Shown one piece after another: positions 17,801 to 25,635 of a DNA stretch of 64,000 nt. The stretch's first letter is position 1. Every line of letters starts with the position of its first letter. The position numbers were made by a program, and so were the translations under genes. The stretch is taken from positions 73,971 through 137,970 of the forward strand of contig NZ_LGDY01000080.1 of NCBI RefSeq assembly GCF_001279525.1, in the 5' to 3' direction. A model generated the notes under the pieces. It was not told the DNA's origin. It did not search any database and saw nothing but the letters and a program-made list of their open reading frames with translations. Source of the DNA: Nocardia sp. NRRL S-836. GTDB taxonomy: Bacteria; Actinomycetota; Actinomycetes; Mycobacteriales; Pseudonocardiaceae.

Positions 17801-20067
17801 GCACCGGGGAGGACGGCGTCCGGCCGTGGGTGCGACTGTTCTGCCACGACTGGGAACCACACCGCGCCGACCGCCACGGGTCACCGGACTGGCGGGTCCA
17901 CGCACCCGCGGGCAGCTGGCCGCACCGGCTGACGAGCACGAAGCCCGGCACGGACGGGCTGCTCGGCTACCTGCCTCCGGCGGCCGGCGTTGCCGACGTG
18001 GCGGGCCTGGTCGAGGCCATCGCCGGGCAGCGTCCCGCCCGGCTGCTCCTGCTGCACCACGGTCACCCCGCTGCCCTCGCCGTGGCTCGGTCCGTGGCCG
18101 CGGCACGACGGGACTGCGCCACCACCGTCGTCGAGCTCGCGGAGGGAGCGGAGTGGTTCGACACCTCGCTCGCCGCCCGCCGCGGCTACCTGGAGCTTCG
18201 CAGCGGCGGAACCGAACGCGCGCACCTGCGCCCGTTGCGCGTGGGCCACGGCGCCGCGCCGGTGCTCGAACCCGGCGACGTGTGCCTGGTGACCGGAGGC
18301 GGAGCGGGTATCACCGCGTTGTGCGCCAAGGATCTCGCCGACCGCTACGGGTGTGTGCCGGTCGTGCTCGGCAGATCCGGCCCCTCCGCCGACGAGCGCT
18401 ACGTCCGCTGCGACGTGACCGACCCCGCTTCGGTCACGGCCGCCGTCGCCCAGGCCGCCCGGCTGGGTCCTGTGCGCGGTCTGCTGCACGGCGCCGCGGT
18501 CAACGACCCCCGCCCGCTCACCGAGGTCACCGCGGCCACGCTGTCCGACACGCTCGCGCCGAAGGTGCTGGGCCTGCGGACGCTCCTCGCGGCCGCGCCG
18601 GACCTGGCGCTGGTGGTCGCGTTCGGTTCGGTCATCGGGGCGTTCGGGCTCGACGGGCAGGCCGAGTACGCCATCGCCAACGACTGGATGCGGGCCGAGA
18701 CCGAACGCTGGGCGGCGAAACACCCCGGCTGCCGCACGCACGTGGTGGAGTGGACGGCGTGGGCCGGGCTGGGCATGGCGGCACGGATGGCGTCGCTCGA
18801 CCGGTTGCGGCGGCTCGGCGTCCGGCCGATCGAGCCGGAGGAGGGCGCCGCCGCGCTGATGAGGCTCCTCGACGCACCGGACGCGCCGGTCACCGTGCTG
18901 GTGACCGGACGGCTGCCGAAGTCCCCCACCGTCCGCATCGCCGGTCCCGACCCGTTGCCGTTGCGGTACTGCGAGAACGTCCGCACCTTCACGCCGGGGG
19001 TCGAGATCGTCACCGAGGCGACGCTGACGACCGGCTCCGACCCGCACCTGGCCGACCACGTCATCGACGGCACGCCGGTGCTGCCCGCCGTGCTTGGCGC
19101 CGAGGCCGCGGCACAGGTGGTCGCCACCATGTCGGGGCACCGCGGCACCTGGGCCTTCACCGGCGTCGCGTTGCGGACACCCGTCACCGTGCCGCCCCGC
19201 ACCAGCCGCACGATCCGCGTCGCCGCGCTGTCCGACGGCGACGGCGCCGACGTGCGGCTCACCGACGACCTGGACGGGTTCCGCACCGAGCGGATGCGGA
19301 TGCGCGTCGAGCCGGCCGGTCCCGCGCCCGCCGGCCGATCGCTGCCGGTGCCGGAGGTCGGCGGTTCTCCCAGCGAGCTGTACGGGCCGACGATGTTCCA
19401 CGGCGGTCGGTTCCGCCGGGTGCTCGGGTACGAGCTGCTGACCGCGTTCCGGGTACGTGCCTGGGTCGAGGCCCGTGACGACGAGAAGTGGTTCGGCGAC
19501 TTCCACCCCGGCGACCTCCTGCTCGGCGACGCAGGCGCGCACGACGCAGCGATCCACGCACTGCTGCCCTGCGTGCCGCACCGCCGTGCGCTGCCGACCG
19601 GGATCGACCGGTTGACGGTGTGGCGACGCCCTCACGGGCTGGTGCACGTGACCGCCGAGGAACGCGCGCACACGGCGGACGACTTCGTCTTCGACGTCGA
19701 GGTCCGGGACCGTGAGGGCTGCGCGGTGTCCCGCTGGGAGGGTCTGCGGCTGCGCGCCACCTCACCACGACAGAGCGGCAGCCTGCCGCTGAGCCTGCTC
19801 GGGCCGTATCTCAGCCGCCGCCTTGTCGAATGCGGGGTCGCCGACCGCCTTGAGCTCGTGGTGCGCCGCGGAGCCGGTGCCGAGCTGCTGGTCGACCGGC
19901 TGGGCGAGGGCGACGACGTCACGATCAGCGCTAGCGTGGAACCCGCCGGTGGGCGTCCCATGTGGACGGTCACGCAGGCGGCCGGTGCGTACCTCGTCAA
20001 CGCCAGGGTGCCGACCGACGGCGGTGTGGTGACCGTGACGGCGACAGCGGGAACGGCGAGCGGATGA
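14878..20067 (+). CDS. pksE: Enediyne polyketide synthase PKSE: KS-AT-ACP-KR-DH, no visible PPTase domain
   Basis: Iterative type I PKS (1729 residues) that builds the linear polyene precursor of an enediyne core from malonyl units. Domains: KS 1-450 (Cys209 in DGACASS, His342 in EGHGTGT, His379), AT about 560-880 (Ser635 in GHSLGE), the embedded ACP near 900-985 (Ser931 in LHLNSLQV, the PKSE-specific form), KR from about 1140 (GGGAGI; Tyr1264 in QAEYAIAND), and DH about 1370-1640 (His1394 in DHVIDGTPVLP, Asp1556). Known PKSEs are about 1900 residues or more and end in a phosphopantetheinyl transferase; here only about 85 residues follow the DH and no PPTase motif is seen. ATG 14878 overlaps the unbU stop. 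Activation by a PPTase from elsewhere is required (inference). Confidence 0.95.
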   Translation: MEPVAIVGIGCRFPDALDPAELWHTVLHQRRAFRRVPPTRLAPDYVGTPADPDLTYVTHAGLLNGWTFDREAFRVPGRLFRAADPTHWLALDTAAAALTDAGFPGGEGLGRDRCGVIIGNSLTGEHSRAATLRLRLPFLRRVASEALAGAGVDTDTARQVVERFAELVRSPFPEPDDETLAGALANTIAGRICNHFDFHGTGYTVDGACASSLLALVTACRALRAGELDVVLAGGVDVSLDPFELVGFSRLGALAVDRMRVYDARPTGFLPGEGCGVVVLMRASDADRRGLRAYAHVLGWGTSSDGAGGLTRPAASGQVLALRRALDVAGRTARELALVEGHGTGTAVGDRVELEVLHTVLDGLDRPAALGSVKANLGHTKAAAGVAGTIKAALAAHHGTLPPTTGCEQPHELLAREGAPVRTLRRPEPWPADRPLAGVSSMGFGGINAHLTLSRCVDRVVEPLPAPLTPPRCAILLLSAAGSAELARQLAEVERAAPGWSTAEMFDVAATAHGRFDASAPVRTALVAERPDQLRDAAATAVHTLGGATFAVRSDHVVATGPAARVGLLFPGQGSPVRASLSWWGDRVTVPATASPAANDIRTEVVQPAVVRQSLAGLAWLRLLRCQAVAAAGHSLGEITALAWAGAISPATALRLARRRGEIMARFGRPGTGMVSVACPAAAARELISGTGLAIAGHNATHRTTVSGRRDELRELMSRCRANGVHATELPVSHGFHSAAMAPARDPLLAELAGVEFGTPSGTVFSTVTGTELDPGTELRSHLADQLTGPVLFTEALAALSARCDLLVEVGPGDVLTRLAGDLPAVSLDCGGDARRDALCAAALAVARAADLSPWFAGSGHRPRQVTTPLVLLTNPCEVPAAVEPPAAPRPAKPTDDPVQLLRDHLSRRLELPVETITARTSLLTDLHLNSLQVVQLFAEVAAELGRSAPEPVPVDATVGEAAEVLAASPVHDGRTGEDGVRPWVRLFCHDWEPHRADRHGSPDWRVHAPAGSWPHRLTSTKPGTDGLLGYLPPAAGVADVAGLVEAIAGQRPARLLLLHHGHPAALAVARSVAAARRDCATTVVELAEGAEWFDTSLAARRGYLELRSGGTERAHLRPLRVGHGAAPVLEPGDVCLVTGGGAGITALCAKDLADRYGCVPVVLGRSGPSADERYVRCDVTDPASVTAAVAQAARLGPVRGLLHGAAVNDPRPLTEVTAATLSDTLAPKVLGLRTLLAAAPDLALVVAFGSVIGAFGLDGQAEYAIANDWMRAETERWAAKHPGCRTHVVEWTAWAGLGMAARMASLDRLRRLGVRPIEPEEGAAALMRLLDAPDAPVTVLVTGRLPKSPTVRIAGPDPLPLRYCENVRTFTPGVEIVTEATLTTGSDPHLADHVIDGTPVLPAVLGAEAAAQVVATMSGHRGTWAFTGVALRTPVTVPPRTSRTIRVAALSDGDGADVRLTDDLDGFRTERMRMRVEPAGPAPAGRSLPVPEVGGSPSELYGPTMFHGGRFRRVLGYELLTAFRVRAWVEARDDEKWFGDFHPGDLLLGDAGAHDAAIHALLPCVPHRRALPTGIDRLTVWRRPHGLVHVTAEERAHTADDFVFDVEVRDREGCAVSRWEGLRLRATSPRQSGSLPLSLLGPYLSRRLVECGVADRLELVVRRGAGAELLVDRLGEGDDVTISASVEPAGGRPMWTVTQAAGAYLVNARVPTDGGVVTVTATAGTASG

Positions 20068-20474
20068 GGCTCTACACCTACCGCCACGTCGTCACGTTCG
20101 ACGAGACCAACGTGGTGGGCAACGTCTACTTCGCCCACTACGTCCGGTGGCAGGGCCACTGCCGGGAGCTGTTCCTCGCCGAGCGGGCTCCCGGCGTGGT
20201 GCGGGCGGTGCGGGCCGGGACGCTCGCGCTCGTCACCGCGTCGTGCCACATGGACTACCACTCGGAGTGCTTCGCGCTGGACGTGATCGACGTCGAGATG
20301 TCGTTGCGGCAGCGGACGGGCAACCGCATCGGCATGGACTTCGTCTTCCGCCGCGATGCGCGCGAGGTGGCTTCCGGCAGCCAGGTGGTGGCCTGCCTGC
20401 GGGTTGTCGACGGCAACGCGGTGCCCGTCCCGATCCCGGCCGAGCTCAGCGACGCGCTCGACTCCTACGAATAG
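20064..20474 (+). CDS. Enediyne thioesterase (hotdog fold, E10/TE)
   Basis: A 136-residue hotdog-fold acyl-ACP thioesterase that releases the polyene from the PKSE. The N-terminal strand and helix read HVVTFDETNVVGNVYFAHYV, the enediyne thioesterase variant of the 4-hydroxybenzoyl-CoA thioesterase motif; a central helix with GHCRELFL follows. Full length for the family. The start overlaps the PKSE stop (ATGA), completing the coupled cassette, and the stop lies only three bases from the end of the convergent ccmI-like gene, leaving no room for a separate terminator. Confidence 0.93.
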   Translation: MRLYTYRHVVTFDETNVVGNVYFAHYVRWQGHCRELFLAERAPGVVRAVRAGTLALVTASCHMDYHSECFALDVIDVEMSLRQRTGNRIGMDFVFRRDAREVASGSQVVACLRVVDGNAVPVPIPAELSDALDSYE

Positions 20475-20477
20475 CCG

Positions 20478-21038
20478 TCAGCGGGCCAGGTCGAGCAGCT
20501 TCTGCGCGTCGGCCCGGTAGTGTCCCTGTGTGGCACGCGCGAGGTAGTCCCGCAGGACACCGCGCCCTTCCTCGGCCCGCTTCGGGTCCGCCGCGAGGAT
20601 CGCGCCGCGGAAGTACACGGCGTCGAGGCGGGACGGGTCCAGCCGCAGCGCCTCCTCGACCGACCAGAGGCCGTCCTCCGACCGCCCGGCGAGGTGCAGC
20701 AGGTAGCCCATCGCCGCATAGGCCTCGGCGTTGCGGTTGTCCAGCTGCAGCACGGCGACGTACTGGTCGATCGCCTGCTCGGCGAGGCCCTGCGCGGTGT
20801 AGGTCCGGGCGAGCTCCAGCCGTGACCCCACGTCGTTCGCCCTGTCGACGGCAGGCGGGGCGGGTGTCTCCTCCGGCCGCGACGGCGCGTTCAGCAGCAC
20901 GGCCGGAGCCAGCGCCGCCACCACCGCCGCCGCGACGAGCCACCGGCGGTCCGGTCGTTTGCGCGCGAGCGGGCCGAGCACCAGCGCCAGCACCGCCCAG
21001 AGCAGCACGAACGTGCCGGCGACCACCCACCAGTTCAC
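20478..21038 (-). CDS. ccmI: CcmI-like protein, two membrane helices plus TPR domain
   Basis: Last gene of the cytochrome c maturation operon, 186 residues. Two N-terminal membrane helices (about residues 2-18 and 27-44) are followed by an extracytoplasmic TPR region (LELARTYTAQG, AEAYAAMGYLLHLAG, RLDAVYFRGAIL). In System I, CcmI carries apocytochrome c to the haem ligation complex. GTG 21038 overlaps the ccmH stop; a longer open frame upstream is a shadow of ccmH. Compared with proteobacterial CcmI the TPR part is short, so the name is given by architecture and context. Confidence 0.75.
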   Translation of the reverse strand: MNWWVVAGTFVLLWAVLALVLGPLARKRPDRRWLVAAAVVAALAPAVLLNAPSRPEETPAPPAVDRANDVGSRLELARTYTAQGLAEQAIDQYVAVLQLDNRNAEAYAAMGYLLHLAGRSEDGLWSVEEALRLDPSRLDAVYFRGAILAADPKRAEEGRGVLRDYLARATQGHYRADAQKLLDLAR

Positions 21039-21415
21039 CGCTTCTCCCTCCCCCGCAACGCCACTGCCGCCGCGACGCTCCCGCCGGCGAGCACCACCAC
21101 CGGCAGGAGCCACGGCAGCCAGCCCGCGCCCCGCTTCGGCGGGCTGAGCAGGATCCACTCGCCGTACGCCGCCACGAGCTCCGCCCGCACCTCGTCCTCC
21201 GACCGGCCCTCGCGCAGCCGGGCGAGCACCTTCGCGTTGATCTCCCGCGCGAGCGGCGTCGGCGAGTCGGCCACCGAGATGCCCTGGCACGTCGGGCACC
21301 GCAGCTCCGCCGACAGCCGGCCGGCCCGCTCCTCCACGCTCGCCTCGCCGATGCCCAGCGAGATCACCGCGAGGAACGCGAGCACCGCGACGGCCAGCAG
21401 GACGAGTGACCTCAT
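21035..21415 (-). CDS. ccmH: CcmH-type apocytochrome thiol reductant
   Basis: A 126-residue membrane protein with a signal-anchor helix at the start, the redox motif LRCPTCQ near residues 39-45 and a second membrane helix at about 98-118. In System I the CcmH cysteines handle the thiols of apocytochrome c before haem attachment together with the thioredoxin-like CcmG and the ligase CcmF. The short helical region between motif and second helix (EDEVRAELVAAYGEWILLSPP) is characteristic of the family. ATG 21415 overlaps the ccmG stop by four bases, and its own stop overlaps ccmI. Confidence 0.92.
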   Translation of the reverse strand: MRSLVLLAVAVLAFLAVISLGIGEASVEERAGRLSAELRCPTCQGISVADSPTPLAREINAKVLARLREGRSEDEVRAELVAAYGEWILLSPPKRGAGWLPWLLPVVVLAGGSVAAAVALRGREKR

Positions 21416-21924
21416 GTCGTCAGCCGCCCCAGATCCGCGGCCAGGGCGCTTTCGCTGAGGGGTCCGGTGTAGACGGCCGCGACGACGCCGTCCCGGTCGA
21501 GCAGGAACGTCTGCGGCAGGCCGCGCACCCCGTAGGCGATCGCGGCCGCCGACCTCTCGTCGACGCCGATCGGCCACCGCGCGCCCACGTCGTCGACGAA
21601 CCGCCGCGCCGTGTCCGGCGAGTCCTGGAACACGACGCCGACCACGACGACGTCGTCACGTCCGGCGTGGCGGCCCAGCACGGAGAACTCGTCCCGGCAC
21701 GGTCCGCACCAGGACGACCAGAAGTTGAGGACCACGGGTTTGCCGCGCCAGTCGGCCGAGCTCACCTGCCCCTGCCCGTCGAGCCGGGGCAGCGCGAGTG
21801 CGGGCGCCTGCTTGCCCACGACGGGGAGCGCACCCGGCGCGGAGTCGCGCACCACGGCCGCGACCAGCAGTCCCAGCACGAGCGCGACCGCCGTGCCGAC
21901 AGCCACGAGGTGCCACCGCCTCAT
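21412..21924 (-). CDS. ccmG: CcmG/DsbE-type membrane-anchored thioredoxin
   Basis: A 170-residue thioredoxin-like oxidoreductase with an N-terminal membrane anchor (about residues 5-25) and the active site FWSSWCGPCRDE; the cis-proline region reads RGLPQTFLLD. It faces outward and would keep apocytochrome c cysteines reduced for haem ligation. ATG 21924 overlaps the ccmF stop, and the stop overlaps ccmH. The extended open frame upstream on this strand is a shadow of ccmF. Similar anchored thioredoxins (ResA) serve System II, but its place inside a full ccm set fixes the assignment. Confidence 0.92.
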   Translation of the reverse strand: MRRWHLVAVGTAVALVLGLLVAAVVRDSAPGALPVVGKQAPALALPRLDGQGQVSSADWRGKPVVLNFWSSWCGPCRDEFSVLGRHAGRDDVVVVGVVFQDSPDTARRFVDDVGARWPIGVDERSAAAIAYGVRGLPQTFLLDRDGVVAAVYTGPLSESALAADLGRLTT

Positions 21925-23762
21925 CGCACAGCCTCCCTCGTCCGCACCCGGCGCCGCGGCAGGAACGTCGCGGCCCCGCCCACCACGGTGATCAGCCCGC
22001 CGAGCCACATCACCGACATGCCGGGGGTGTCGTAGAGCCGGACGGTGACCACGTCCTCCGGTCTGCTCACCGACAGCAGGGCGACGTAGGTGTCGCTCCA
22101 CCACCCCCTGTCGATGTCGGGAACACCGGTCGGGTCCGTGCTGCCCCGGAACGTCAGCAGCCTGGGCGCCAGCGACCGGCCGCCGACGTCGAGCTGCGCC
22201 GTCAGCGTCGACGCGCCCGCGTCGACGCGCGTCAGCCGCACCGTCGTGCCCAGCGCGGAAGCCTCGGCACCCGGCCGCAGCACCACATCCGCGTGCTGCT
22301 CGTAGCCGGACGAGAGCGCGGCACCGCAGGCCAGCAGTGCCACGCCCAGGTGGGCGATGCGGCCACCCGCGGACTGACGCACCCACGTCACCGCACCGAG
22401 GTTCACGAACGCCACGAACGCCGCCACGGTCACCGCCACCACCGTGACCCAGTCGCCCCCGCCCGCCACGGCGGCGGCGATCCCGACCACCAGCGCGGCC
22501 GTGAGTGGTGGCGCGAGCCGGCGCAGGACACCGGCCACCGAGTCGGCCCGCCACCGGGTGAGCGGCCCGACACCGGCGAGCACCAGCACGGCCAGCAGCA
22601 ACGGCACGCTCGTCCGCGCGTAGAACGGCTTGCCGACCGCGACGTCCCCGCTGCCGGCCAGCTGCGCCACGAGCGGGTACAACGTTCCGACGAGCACGCT
22701 CGCGGCCAGCGTCGCCAGCAGCACGCTGCCCAGCGTCACCGCGCTCTCCCGCGAGCACGCCGCGGGCGTGGCACCGGCCGGCCGCAACAGCGGTGACCGC
22801 GCCATCAGCAGCCCGAATCCCAGCGCCACCACCGCGATGAGCAACCCCAGGTAGACCGGGCCGACCGCGGACGAGGCGAAGGAGTGCACCGACGTGAGGA
22901 GACTGCCCCTGGTCAGGAACGTGCCGAGCACGGACAGTGCGAACGTGATGATCACCAGGGCCGGGTTCCACGCCCGCAGGAGTCCCCTGCGCTGCTGCAC
23001 GAGCGACGTGTGCAGGTAGGCGGTCGCGGTGAGCCACGGCAGCAGCGCGGCGTTCTCCACCGGGTCCCACGCCCAGTACCCGCCCCAGCCGAGCACCGCG
23101 TACGCCCAGGCCGCGCCCAGCACCAGCCCGGCGGTGAGGAAGCACCAGGCGACGGTCATCCACCGGCGAGCGGCCGGCACCCAGCCGTCGTCCTCGGGGC
23201 TGCGCACGAGTGCCACCAGCGTGACGGCGAACGGCACGGTCAGCGCGATCAGTCCGCAGTAGATGATCGGGGGGTGGATCGCCATGAGGACGTTGGTGCG
23301 CAGCAGCGGTTGCGCGCCATCGCCGTCGGCGGGGACGGTGTGGCTCGCCGCGAACGGGTCGGCGATCAGCGCGATCACCAGGTAGCAGGCCTGGACCGCG
23401 CCCAGCACCGTCAGCACGCCCGGCCGGCACCTGCGTGCGGCGATCACCGCGAACGCCGCGAGGACCAGGTTCCACAGCAGCAGCGAACCCTCGTCACCCG
23501 CCCACAGCGCGAGCGCCCGGTACCCCGGCGGCGTACCCCGGTCGGAGTTGCCGACGACGTAGCGCAACGTGAAGTCGTTGCCCAGCAGGGCGACCAGCAG
23601 CGCCAGGTTCGCGGCGGCCACGGCCAGCAGCACGGCGACCGGTGCGTTGCGGGAGCTCGCGAGCAGCCTCGGCCGGCCCTGGTGCGCCGACCACCCGGTC
23701 ACCACGGTCCACGCCGCGGCCACCAGCGCCACGACGAGCGCGAGCCGCCCGAACGCGCTCAT
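21921..23762 (-). CDS. ccmF: CcmF cytochrome c haem lyase subunit
   Basis: Polytopic membrane protein of 613 residues, the core of the System I haem ligation complex. The tryptophan-rich WWD haem-handling motif is present (WGGYWAWDPVENA near residues 228-240), with conserved LLRTNVLMAIHPP before it and His-containing loops (HTSLVQQRRG, TSVHSFA) after. Length and the many hydrophobic helices match CcmF and exceed that of ResC/CcsA. It overlaps ccmE at its start and ccmG at its stop. The C-terminal extracytoplasmic part (about residues 470-580) is beta-rich, as in CcmF. Confidence 0.95.
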   Translation of the reverse strand: MSAFGRLALVVALVAAAWTVVTGWSAHQGRPRLLASSRNAPVAVLLAVAAANLALLVALLGNDFTLRYVVGNSDRGTPPGYRALALWAGDEGSLLLWNLVLAAFAVIAARRCRPGVLTVLGAVQACYLVIALIADPFAASHTVPADGDGAQPLLRTNVLMAIHPPIIYCGLIALTVPFAVTLVALVRSPEDDGWVPAARRWMTVAWCFLTAGLVLGAAWAYAVLGWGGYWAWDPVENAALLPWLTATAYLHTSLVQQRRGLLRAWNPALVIITFALSVLGTFLTRGSLLTSVHSFASSAVGPVYLGLLIAVVALGFGLLMARSPLLRPAGATPAACSRESAVTLGSVLLATLAASVLVGTLYPLVAQLAGSGDVAVGKPFYARTSVPLLLAVLVLAGVGPLTRWRADSVAGVLRRLAPPLTAALVVGIAAAVAGGGDWVTVVAVTVAAFVAFVNLGAVTWVRQSAGGRIAHLGVALLACGAALSSGYEQHADVVLRPGAEASALGTTVRLTRVDAGASTLTAQLDVGGRSLAPRLLTFRGSTDPTGVPDIDRGWWSDTYVALLSVSRPEDVVTVRLYDTPGMSVMWLGGLITVVGGAATFLPRRRVRTREAVR

Positions 23763-24136
23763 GACTTGCCCGGTGGGCTGTACCGGTTGCCGTGCTTGAC
23801 GAGCACGGTGTCGGCGCGCATGGTGTGGTCCGCGTCGAACTCGCCCTCGACCACCGCACCCTGACCCTCGCGGAACATCACCGGCACCGCTCCGACCAGC
23901 ACGACGCTGACCTCCGCGGCGTCGTCGCGGAGCCGGAACCGCACCTCGTGGCCGTCGTCGCGCACCGAGCCGGCCGTGACCTGGCCTCCCAGCCGGATCC
24001 GCTCCCCCTGCGGCGTCGCGGCGACCTCACCCGGCGTCCGGTAGTAGACGAGGCTGTCGCTCATCCCCTCGACCAGCACCCACCCCAACGCCACGGCAAG
24101 GGCGCAGACCGGCACGGCCACCCTCGTCCTGCTCAC
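23759..24136 (-). CDS. ccmE: CcmE haem chaperone
   Basis: Membrane-anchored haem chaperone (125 residues): an N-terminal helix (about residues 6-24) then an OB-fold beta barrel. The covalent haem-binding motif is LVKHGNRYSPP near residues 111-121, giving the canonical His-x-x-x-Tyr rather than the Cys variant found in some archaea and Gram-positives. GTG 24136 overlaps the ccmD stop. This intact His motif is the best single indicator that the pathway is functional System I. Confidence 0.94.
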   Translation of the reverse strand: MSRTRVAVPVCALAVALGWVLVEGMSDSLVYYRTPGEVAATPQGERIRLGGQVTAGSVRDDGHEVRFRLRDDAAEVSVVLVGAVPVMFREGQGAVVEGEFDADHTMRADTVLVKHGNRYSPPGKS

Positions 24137-24252
24137 CGCCGCTCACCTGCCCGCAGCAGCGCCTTCGCCCGGCTGATCCGCGACCTCAGCGAGGCGATGT
24201 GCCCGCCGACGGCCGCCGCGGTCACCAGCACCCCCGCGACCAGGTAGCTCAT
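24133..24252 (-). CDS. ccmD: CcmD small haem exporter subunit
   Basis: A 39-residue protein with one membrane helix (SYLVAGVLVTAAAVGG) and a basic, Arg-rich tail, the size and shape of CcmD, which releases haem-loaded CcmE from the CcmABC complex. ATG 24252 overlaps the ccmC stop and its stop overlaps the GTG of ccmE. Too small for similarity alone; position between ccmC and ccmE decides the call. Confidence 0.8.
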   Translation of the reverse strand: MSYLVAGVLVTAAAVGGHIASLRSRISRAKALLRAGERR

Positions 24253-24959
24253 CGCCCGCTCCTCACCGCGGGGCCGAGCGCCGCGGCCGTCAGTCGTTCC
24301 TCGAGCCGCCGCAACCGCATCCTGGTGCCCACCAGCCACAGGTAGGCGAACGTGAACGCCACGACGGCGAGCAGGAGCGTGACCAGCATCGGCGCCGCCA
24401 CCGTCGGCCCGTCGACCCGCAGCACCGAGGCGGGCTGGTGCAGTGACCGCCACCAGACCACGGACAGGTGCACGATCGGGACGTTGACGAACCCGGCGAC
24501 CCCGATCACCGCCGCCCACCGGTAGGCCCGCGCCGGGCTGTCGGGAAGCCGTCGCACCGCCAGGTAGCCGAGGTAGGTGAGCAGCAGCACGGCGGTCGTC
24601 GTCAAGCGGGGGTCCCAGGTCCACCAGGTCCCCCACACCGGGCGCCCCCACAACGCGCCGAGCACGATCGTCAGCGCCGCGAACACGACCCCCGCCTCCG
24701 CCGAGGCCTCGCCGAGCCGGTCCCAGCGCGCCTGGCCGGTGCGCAGGTAGGCGACGCCCGCGACGAACACCACGGTGAACGACAGGTAGGCGAGCCAGGC
24801 GGCCGGAACGTGCAGGTACATCAGCTTCTGGATCGGCCCCTGCTCCGCGTCGGCCGGCACGAGCGCGGCCGCCAGCAGCGCGGCCAGGCCGCTGGCCGTC
24901 GCGCACCAGGCCGTGACCACCTGCCCGCGTGCACCCAGCACCGCGTACATGGCACGCAT
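24249..24959 (-). CDS. ccmC: CcmC haem-handling membrane protein
   Basis: A 236-residue protein with six or so membrane helices and the WWD motif WGTWWTWDPRLT near residues 108-119, flanked by His in MYLHVPAAW and in IVHLSVVWW. CcmC presents haem to CcmE on the outer face of the membrane. ATG 24959 is one base from the ccmB stop, and its own stop overlaps ccmD. The short length separates it from CcmF and from CcsA. Confidence 0.93.
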   Translation of the reverse strand: MRAMYAVLGARGQVVTAWCATASGLAALLAAALVPADAEQGPIQKLMYLHVPAAWLAYLSFTVVFVAGVAYLRTGQARWDRLGEASAEAGVVFAALTIVLGALWGRPVWGTWWTWDPRLTTTAVLLLTYLGYLAVRRLPDSPARAYRWAAVIGVAGFVNVPIVHLSVVWWRSLHQPASVLRVDGPTVAAPMLVTLLLAVVAFTFAYLWLVGTRMRLRRLEERLTAAALGPAVRSGR

Positions 24960-24960
24960 G

Positions 24961-25635
24961 TCAGTCCTCCACCATGTGCTCGTAGAACAGCAGCCCGACC
25001 GACCAGAACGCCACGTCGTAGGCGAGGAGCAGGCCCAGCCAGCCGGTCACCTCCGCGCCACGTCCCTCCAGGGCGGCGCCCGTGGCCCTGGAGGCGGCGA
25101 CAAGCAGCGGGACCGCGAGCGGGAAGACCAGCAGGGGCAGCAACGCCTCCCGGCCGCGCGACGCGCCCGCGACGACGCCGAGCAACGCGCCGAGCCCCGC
25201 CAGACCGCAGACGCCCAGCACCACCACCGCGACGAGCGCCGGCAGCGATACCGCCTGCCCCGCGCCGTAGAGCAGGCCCACCGTCAGCAGCACGCCCACC
25301 TGCAACACCAGCAACTGCACCGCGAGCGCCGTCGCCTTGCCCGCGAAGAGGCCACCCCGGTCGACCGGCGAGAGCACCAGCCCGGTGAACGCGTCGTCCG
25401 CGAACTCGGCCTCGTAGCTGCGGCGGCTCGTGAGGACCGTGCCGAACAGGCCGGCGACCCAGACGAGGCCGGGGGCCGCGCCGCGCAACGCGGTCGCGTC
25501 CGGGCCCATCGCGAGTCCGAACGCGACCACCAGCGTCGCCACGAACGGGATCACCACCGCCGCGGCGTGCCGGGCGCGGACCTCGACCCGCAGGTCCTTC
25601 GCCACGACGGCCGCCATGGCGGCCACGCGGGCCAT
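24961..25635 (-). CDS. ccmB: CcmB ABC-transporter membrane subunit
   Basis: Six-helix membrane protein (224 residues) forming the permease of the CcmAB complex, whose ATPase drives release of haem-CcmE. The N-terminal KDLRVEVRARHA, the cytoplasmic SYEAEFADDAFTGLVLSPVD and the closing LLFYEHMVED are family features. ATG 25635 overlaps the ccmA stop; a longer form beginning at GTG/ATG codons upstream is a shadow of ccmA. Confidence 0.92.
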   Translation of the reverse strand: MARVAAMAAVVAKDLRVEVRARHAAAVVIPFVATLVVAFGLAMGPDATALRGAAPGLVWVAGLFGTVLTSRRSYEAEFADDAFTGLVLSPVDRGGLFAGKATALAVQLLVLQVGVLLTVGLLYGAGQAVSLPALVAVVVLGVCGLAGLGALLGVVAGASRGREALLPLLVFPLAVPLLVAASRATGAALEGRGAEVTGWLGLLLAYDVAFWSVGLLFYEHMVED

